64,000 bases of DNA from Escallonia rubra (lineage: Eukaryota > Streptophyta > Magnoliopsida > Escalloniales > Escalloniaceae). This document shows, one piece after another, positions 58,060 to 64,000 of the stretch. Location of the stretch: NCBI GenBank assembly GCA_033065855.1, contig JAVXUO010001315.1, forward strand, positions 62,001 to 126,000, given 5' to 3'. The notes under the pieces were generated by a model, which made no database searches, was not told where the DNA came from, and saw only the letters and a list, made by a program, of their open reading frames with translations. Position 1 is the stretch's first letter; the number at the start of each line of letters is the position of its first letter. The position numbers and the translations under genes are program-made.

Positions 58060-58789
58060 TGAATTATCGTACTGTATACCACCTTCAATTATGACCAGTC
58101 ATTAGGCATTGCCGATGTAAATATGAATGCATGAATGTTACAACATGTCAACATATTTCCCCTCCACTCTTGAACATGTAGTGGTCCTATCCCATTCAGA
58201 AAAACACATGTTTATAAAACAGTGAATAACTCATGCTTAGTCCCATGTCTGTGGAAAATTCGGCAGCACCTTCCCGCATTTCTCTAAGTACACGACATCG
58301 ATTAGGTGTTTTAACATTCATCTAACCTTGCTCAGGAAGGTTTGACGGATGTTAGAACACCAGATCTGTATGCACCCGGAGAAACACAAGAAAACGTGTA
58401 CCAAATATCCACGACATAGAACACAAAGCATGAGTCAAAACACTATTTTATAAACAATTAGCTTTTCCAAATTGTCCAAACTGGACATCCAAAGGCTCAT
58501 TACAAAGCATTACTTTGTAATGAGCACCTTTGAACGGGAACTAAGGGTTTCTATGCATGCATGCATTCAGAAATTGATAACATATGCAAGAATCTTTCCG
58601 AAATATCAAAACTGCAGAAAGATCGTTCCATATGTTACCAATTCCACATTAAATAGAATTTGTTGGCAACGAGTTGAACCATCTTGTTGCCAATGGACTT
58701 CTCAAAACAACAACTAATATAAAGAAGGCAGGGTTTGGAAACAACGAGCAATTGAACCATCTTTGGGCAACATGGAGTAATTATGGGAT
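58060..58789. other. CACTA 5' non-coding DNA
   Basis: AT-rich, with no recognised frame. Upstream, in minus orientation, of the transposase start. Confidence 0.5.
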
Positions 58790-59485
58790 GTACAAGGGCT
58801 AATTAGGGCTAACTGGGTTATTAGGGTTAATTACGAGTATTAATTATAGCTAATTAGGGTTGATTATGACTAATTAAGGTTGTTTAGTCCTAATTAGGGT
58901 TTAATTGTGTCGAGTAGTGCTGATTAGTTCTAATTAGGGCTAATTAGGCTTAATTAGGTTATGTTAGGACTAATTAATGTTAATGAGGGTTAGTTTCGGA
59001 TAATTATAGCTAACTAGGGTTGATTAGGACTAATTAGGATTATTTAGTCCTAATTAGGGTTTAATTGTGCCGAGTAGTGCTGATTAGTCCTAATTAGGGC
59101 TAATTAGGCTTAATTGGGTTATGTTAGGGCTAATTAATGTTAATGAGGGCTAGTTTCGGATAATTATAGCTAATTAGGGTTGATTAGGACTAATTAGGGT
59201 TATTTAGTCCTAATTAGGGTTTTAATGGTGCCGAGTAGTGTTGATTAGTCCTAACTAGCGCTAATTAGGCTTAATTGGGTTATGTTAGTGAAAATTACGA
59301 CTAATTAGGCTAACTATAATCATTATGCGCATAATTGGTTTCATTTGGGCTAATTTGGGGTAATTACAGCTAATTTGATTTTCATTAGGTTCTTAGGGTT
59401 AATTAAAACTAATTAGGCTCGTTAGAGCTAATTAGGGTTAATTAATTTACTAAAATATTGTGAATCAGGACTAATTAGGGCTAAT
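58790..59485. repeat. 159-bp minisatellite made of CTAATTAGGG-like decamers
   Basis: TTTAGTCCTAATTAGGGTTT occurs at about 58884, 59043 and 59202, giving a 159-bp period. Each period also contains GCCGAGTAGTG(C/T)TGATTAG and GGATAATTATAGCTAA. At a finer scale the whole tract is built of degenerate TAATTAGGG(C/T) units. Confidence 0.88.
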
Positions 59486-59574
59486 TATAGCCAGTGCTGG
59501 AGCCACGATGAGATTCCAGGGGATGCATGCTAAAAATGTCGCATTAACCTAACTAACCTAAATTTAATGCACAT

Positions 59575-60120
59575 TCAACAATCACAATTCCGACACCTCA
59601 TATAGGGTGTCGATATGGTATCCGATACGTGTCTGACACCTCCGGACACGTGTCCGACACATACCGACACGTGTCCGACGCGTCTGGACACGTGTCCGAC
59701 GCCTCCGGACACGTGTTCGATGCCCACCGACACGCACCTCCAGATACATCGGCATACGTTAATTTGTTTTTTAAATGTCGGACACCATCGATCAGACGTG
59801 GTGTCCATGTATGCGCTAACTAACAGGTATCTCAATCCAATTGGGTCCCATCCTCTGTCAACAACCTTAATTTTGACACCTCATATAGGGTGTCGATATG
59901 GTGTCCGATACCTGTCTGACACCTCTGGACACGTGTCCGACACGTGTCTGACGCCTCTGGACACGTGTCCGACGCCCACCGACACGCACCTCCAGACACA
60001 TCGGCATACATTAATTTATTTTTTAAATGTTGGACACCGTCGATCAGACGTGGTGTCCGTGTCTGCGCTAACTAACAGGTATCTCAATCCAATTGGGTCC
60101 CATCCTCCGTCAACAATCTC
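59575..60120. repeat. Tandem duplication (about 290 bp) dense in CACGTG G-boxes
   Basis: Two copies, 59585-59875 and 59876-60120, each from GACACCTCATATAGGGTGTC to CAATTGGGTCCCATCCTC. Each contains several GGACACGTGTCC or GACACGTGTCTGA palindromes with a CACGTG core; a third short piece (AATTGGGTCCCATCCTTCGTC) follows at about 60181. Open frames here only reflect the repeat. Confidence 0.88.
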
Positions 60121-60465
60121 AATTCTCAATTCTAAAATGCTCAATGCAATAAAAATTAACAAAAATCACACATTCAATCCAATTGGGTCCCATCCTTCGT
60201 CAATAATCTCAATATCTCAAATGCTCAATGCACAATTAACAATCTAAAATCATCAATTAACAACCTAAAATCATCAATTAATAATCGCAATTATTTCAAA
60301 TGCACAGCTAATAACCTAAAATCATCAATTAACAATCTAAAATCACATATCAATAATCACAATTCTCAAATGCAGAATTAACAACCTAAAATTATCAAAC
60401 AAATTATCAATGTTCAAATGGAAAAAAATTGTTCAAAATGCACATATCCGATGCGCTTGAATTAT
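60121..60465. repeat. Short AT-rich repeats (AACCTAAAATCATCAATTAA)
   Basis: Repeats of AACAACCTAAAATCATCAAT and ..AATCACAATTCTCAAATGCA between 60235 and 60410. Non-coding. Confidence 0.75.
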
Positions 60466-60845
60466 TTCAATTTAGGGTTCAATTGTATTAGGCATTCAAT
60501 TTAGGGTTCAATTAGTTTAATTTAGGGTTCGGTTCGATTAGGGCATTCAATTTAGGGTTTAATTAGGGTTCAATTACATCAATTTAGGGTTCAATTATGA
60601 GGTTCTATTGATTCAATTTAGGGTTCGATATTGATTTGGGGCATTCAATTTAGGGTTCAATTAGTTCCATTTAGGTTTCAGTTGGATTAGGGCATTCAAT
60701 TTAGAGGTCAATTATGGGTTCAATTAGTTTAATTTAGGGTTCGATTCGATTAGGGCATTCAATTTAGGGTTTAATTAGGGTTCAATTACTTCAATTTAGG
60801 ATTCAATTAGGGGGTTCTATTGATTCAATTTAGGGTTCGGTTGAT
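60466..60845. repeat. Telomere-like TTTAGGG-containing tandem repeat
   Basis: About ten TTTAGGGTTC-type words spaced by CAATTAG or ATTCAA, in a larger period of about 205 bp (GGGCATTCAATTTAG.. at 60540, 60640, 60695, 60755). The plant telomere unit is TTTAGGG, but here it is embedded in longer units and not head-to-tail. Confidence 0.8.
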
Positions 60846-61610
60846 TTCGCTATTGCAGGGAAAGTAGTCCTGCGTTTCAAGCACTCAAGAACTAGTTCGA
60901 GAAAAGTCAAGAGTAGTCTTCTAGTTAAGGCAAGAGAGGTAGCGGAAGAGTTGCAAAGGCTAGGAGAACTGCACCCTAAGCGAGTTACTTGAAGCTGCTC
61001 CATAGGAGCTACCCTGAGAGGAACTACATCAACACTAACAGTCTTCAATGAAGAGGAAACTAGTGAGCTATAGTATTGTGCTAGTCCAGTTAGAAGGCAA
61101 CAAATACAAGATAACAGTATGCAGAATAAGTAGTAACGCGAAAAAAGAACATGAAATAGCTCAATATTTAACGTGAAATAAGTTGTAACAATGAATTCGA
61201 GAAATTAGCCACACATAAATACCAAGATTTAACGTGAAAAACCGTTCTAGAAGTTCCGCTCTATGATAATGGATTTACAATGTTTTCTTCTCTAATTGTA
61301 ACTGGAGGCTTACAATCATCAAGACAAGAGTCTTGGATTACAATAAAAACATTCAGAGCTAAAGTCATTAATTTTTAATGGGTATAAATAGCTCGTATTT
61401 GTAGTTAGAAAATATTTGCTAGCGCAAACACATGCTTACATCACTCAAGTGTGCATTGCTTTTAAGTTCAAACTCAAGCAATATACATTAATCAACTATG
61501 CTACTATCACTTTAGGAATCCCATGAGAAGATAAGTTTGAAACTTGTGGTTACAAACAGAAAAGAATTCATCAGATACTTAATTGACACAATAATAGGAA
61601 GTATACTTAA
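60846..61610. other. CACTA internal non-coding DNA with LTR-like sequence
   Basis: Around 61200-61560 the words AAGATTTAACGTGAAAAACC and CTTGGATTACAA resemble common plant copia LTR sequence, but I find no second LTR or clear ends. The rest is unassigned. Confidence 0.4.
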
Positions 61611-61629
61611 TTGACACAAAAACAAATAC

Positions 61630-61765
61630 CTGATGGGAGTCGCCGGTGTCGAGGGAGGTCACCGCCGGCGTCGAGGGAAGTCACCGCCGGTGTCGAGGGA
61701 GGTCACCGCCGGGGTCGAGGGAAGTCACCGCCGGTGTCTAGGACGTCGCCGCCGGTGTCGAGGCT
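61630..61765. repeat. GC-rich 27-bp tandem repeat near the CACTA 5' end
   Basis: About six copies of GTCACCGCCGG(T/C)GTCGAGGGA(A/G)G, giving a GC-rich island in AT-rich surroundings. GC-rich leader repeats are common near the 5' end of CACTA elements. Confidence 0.88.
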
Positions 61766-61889
61766 TTCAGTGGTGCCGAAGGTGGGGCAGGATGTGAGAA
61801 CGGCGGTGGCACAATCGCCGGAAATGGTTTTGGGATTTTCGAAGAGAGAAGCAGTGAGAGAGAAAACCAGATCTGAGAGTTAAATAGAC

Positions 61890-62103
61890 TTTTAGCGACG
61901 GAATAACTCCGTCGCTAAAAGTCCGTCGGTGAATGTCTATTTTACCGACGGAGTTTTTAGCGATGGAATAAATCCGTCACTTAAATAATATTTTACGACG
62001 GAGTTTTACCGACGGAGGTTTCCGTCGGTAAAACTTTTTTTTAGCGACGGAATCTATTCCGTTGATAAAAATCCGTCGCAAAAAAACGTCTTTTCTTGTG
62101 GTG
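61890..62103. repeat. CACTA subterminal palindromes and right terminus
   Basis: Repeats of TAGCGACGGAAT and CCGTCGCTAAAA in both directions, ending TTTTCTTGTGGTG. They match the left-end palindromes at 50985-51180. Confidence 0.85.
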
Positions 62104-62727
62104 AAAGCTCTAAAGAGAAGAAGCTTAAAAACTCCAACGAGACCCCTCAAAATAAAGGCCAAGGGGCTTAATAGAGCTCTGGGGCGTCAGAACTGATAAG
62201 ATTGGCATAAGCCAATCTATGAGCTGGAGATAAGTCAGAATAATTTATAAGAATCGCAGATTGACAAAAGTTAACTAACCGGCCGATTTGTCAACTAGCG
62301 GTTCATCCCATTATTTTAAAATATTTTTATCAAATTTTGAGGGATTATCTGACCCTAATTTCGGTAATATCTCTGATTTTGCAGATGTGATGTACCAGAT
62401 TCGGGACTTATCTTCCTCAACCATATAAATCATTAATTTAATTCCTTGCATCAGGGATAATTCACAGAGTAATTCCTTAATTTATCTTAAAGAAACTAAT
62501 AAAATAAAATCTAAATACTTGGACTGGACTGACACAATTGGACTGGACTGCACCAAGCCCAATTACCAACTGGATTGCTGGACTGAACTGGACTTGGACT
62601 TGACCGGACCAAATTAATTGATAAGGTTATATTACTAGGCCTAGGCTTAATAACAAATTTTAATTAATATAAAGCCCACTATTTATTTAATTAATAATAA
62701 CTACAAAAATCGGGTGTCTACAACTAG

Positions 62728-63889
62728 TATTCATAAAGATGATAGACCATTCTCTATCATGTGGCATCTTGCATAAAATGGCTCTTCATGTGGTTCTCTC
62801 AGAAGTTTGGTTAAAGCTTTCCTACAGAGGAGGACGAGTGGTCGTGAACTCTGTGTGTGTGTGTGTGTGTGTGTGGTGGGGGGGGGGGGGGGGGGGTGTT
62901 TTTTAGAAAATGATGCTAATTAAATTATTCACAACAATAAACTTATATCAATTCGGCCCAATGGTCTACGGCGAGTCTCCTACCATTGCACACAAGGGTG
63001 TTAAGTGCACCTCCAAGAGTTTTATAAGAATACAAAAATTGAATGTTTGTAGGAAGTGATATAAAACTCCTTGATGAGTAGACTTACAAATAGGATTCAA
63101 CCTTTGAGCTTTGTTCACTTAGGTGAGAAAAGATATTGGATGAATATGAAACTAGATCCTTTTAGCTTAAATGAAACTCTTGCAAAAGACTCTCACATGT
63201 TAAACAATAAAGATAAATGGAGCGAGACAAAAATGGTAGCAAAATCTAAATAAGTGAAAGAAAGTAATCGTCTTCACTCTAGAAAGGAAAGGCAACTCAA
63301 ATGGTTAAACAAAGTCAATGGCATATTCGTCGGTCAACCTTTGCTCTTGAATTGAAGTGCAACTTGTTTACACCAAAGCTGAACCACAACCATAGTAGCG
63401 TACACACATCCATGTTATGGTAAATTTTTATTTTTAGCAACAATAACTAATGATTTAGTAAATATTGATGTTAGGTTAATTTTTAGTTGTTTCTTGAATG
63501 CATGAGAGAGGCAACATTGAGACTCATACTTTGAGTATATGCACTACAGATACGAGTCCCAACCAGTTGGGATATTTTCTTGGTATGTGTAATAGAAGAT
63601 TTATAAAAATATTTGATATCTTAAAGTGCTTAGAGGTTCCAGATCTTACTAAGAAAGCCTCGCTATAATGCCCAAAGAGAACTTGATTGAGGTATTAAGA
63701 GTGTGAAATTCTTAATGACCTCTATTTAAATGTGTTTGATAACGCTCAACTTTGTACACTTCAAAAACTAGTTCCTGCTCAAAATTCATCAAAATTTAAG
63801 TTAGAGCGACTTACTTGTTACGTAGTTTTTAAGTGAGATTGAGAAACTCTCAAAACGAATGTTATGTAAAAGGAATATTTTATGACCAC
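62728..63889. other. Unassigned non-coding DNA with a GT/G microsatellite
   Basis: (GT)n followed by a G-run lies at 62852-62897. The rest shows no gene or element end that I recognise. Confidence 0.45.
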
Positions 63890-64000
63890 CGCCACCATTT
63901 TGCTGCCACCGTCATGACCGCCACATTGCCATGACCTCCACCACCACAACACCATCACCACCATCACCAACACGACTACACACCTCCACCACCACTTACA
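63890..64000. repeat. CCACCA-rich tract at the window edge
   Basis: CCACCGCCACC.. and CCACCATCACC.. repeats resemble the interiors of the elements at 11262-12197 and 49175-49560. It is probably the start of a third copy, cut by the window edge. Confidence 0.4.

Larger units (their letters stand above)
50519..62103 (-). mobile_element. CACTA (En/Spm) element, 11.6 kb, degenerate
   Basis: The right end, reversed, reads CACCACAAGAAAAGACG, a CACTA terminus. The left end shows only CACTA before a Stowaway MITE interrupts it. The 3-bp duplication AAA is present on both sides (50516-50518 and 62104-62106). Subterminal palindromes TTAGCGACGGAAT/ATTCCGTCGCTAA occur at both ends (50985-51180 and 61890-62090). 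The minus strand carries a TNP2-type transposase and a TNPD/Transposase_24-type gene. Both are broken. Confidence 0.87.
49835..62722 (-). mobile_element. Tat/Ogre-type solo LTR, split by the CACTA element
   Basis: The left part (49835-50518) has the conserved Tat/Ogre LTR words GAGAGTTGCCA, AAGGTGTTAGGCACC and GCCTACGTATCCG. The right part (62104-62722) has GACCCCTC, AAGGGGC and the end GGGTGTCTACA, which is TGTAGACACCC on the minus strand. A perfect 5-bp duplication ACTAG flanks both outer edges (49830-49834 and 62723-62727). With the CACTA element and its AAA duplication removed, the LTR is about 1.3 kb. No internal region remains, so it is a solo LTR. Confidence 0.82.

Noticed and set aside
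59615-60247. Open frame of 210 codons on plus with Asp-Thr-Cys repeats
   Set aside because: It only reflects the GACACGTGTCC tandem repeat. No domain and no splice or start context.
60466-60845. Interstitial telomere
   Set aside because: TTTAGGG words are spaced by other sequence and not head-to-tail, so only a telomere-like repeat can be claimed.
61611-61883. Arg/Ser-rich frame of 90 codons on plus
   Set aside because: It is a translation of the GC-rich 27-bp repeat at the CACTA 5' end.
1-64000. tRNA, rRNA or other structured RNA genes
   Set aside because: I saw no tRNA cloverleaf with A and B boxes and no rRNA sequence by eye; a covariance-model scan would be needed to exclude weak cases.

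Overview
The window is nuclear DNA of a flowering plant, almost certainly a eudicot; the sequence does not let me name family or genus. The evidence is one complete intron-containing nuclear gene for a chloroplast protein (psbP, minus strand, 26592-28797), plant-only domains (plant mobile domain, FAR1-type and MUDRA-type transposases, UBN2-type copia GAG, TNP2-type CACTA transposase), and very dense nested transposons. I saw no prokaryotic gene, CRISPR array, rRNA or tRNA.

Layout. (1) 1-1923: old non-coding DNA ending in a (TA)n tract. (2) 1924-11049: MULE-1, a 9.1 kb Mutator-like element set between (TA)n tracts. It carries a broken FAR1-type transposase on the plus strand, a plant-mobile-domain plus ULP1-protease gene on the minus strand, and between their 3' ends a 1.6 kb array of about 22 palindromic units whose palindrome also fills the element's terminal repeats. 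(3) 11123-16535: several small non-autonomous DNA elements. (4) 16541-19636: a short LTR element with only GAG and protease coding, target duplication AGATC. (5) 21111-22406: a hAT-like element with a perfect 8-bp target duplication. (6) 24020-24323: a Tourist-like MITE. (7) 26592-28797: psbP, the only intact host gene. (8) 29340-49175: a stack of insertions. A GAG-only copia-type element is split by MULE-2 (33741-47769, perfect 9-bp target duplication). MULE-2 carries two exons captured from a LIFEGUARD/BI-1-family gene, a MUDRA-type transposase and an intact small GRF zinc-finger gene. A second copia-type element sits inside the last intron of that transposase. (9) 49835-62722: a Tat/Ogre-type solo LTR (target duplication ACTAG) split by an 11.6 kb CACTA element (50519-62103), which itself holds a Stowaway MITE and a copia-type solo LTR. 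(10) 62723-64000: microsatellites and another CCACCA-rich element end.

How it fits together. Except for psbP, nearly every coding segment belongs to a transposon. In both MULEs a plus-strand transposase faces a convergent minus-strand accessory gene: PMD-ULP1 in MULE-1 and GRF zinc finger in MULE-2. MULE-1 ends, and the U3 promoter regions of the copia-type LTRs, carry repeated perfect or near-perfect palindromes that look like binding arrays. The most unusual structure is the higher-order palindromic array of MULE-1; next come the MULE-2 accessory GRF membrane protein and its captured LIFEGUARD exons.
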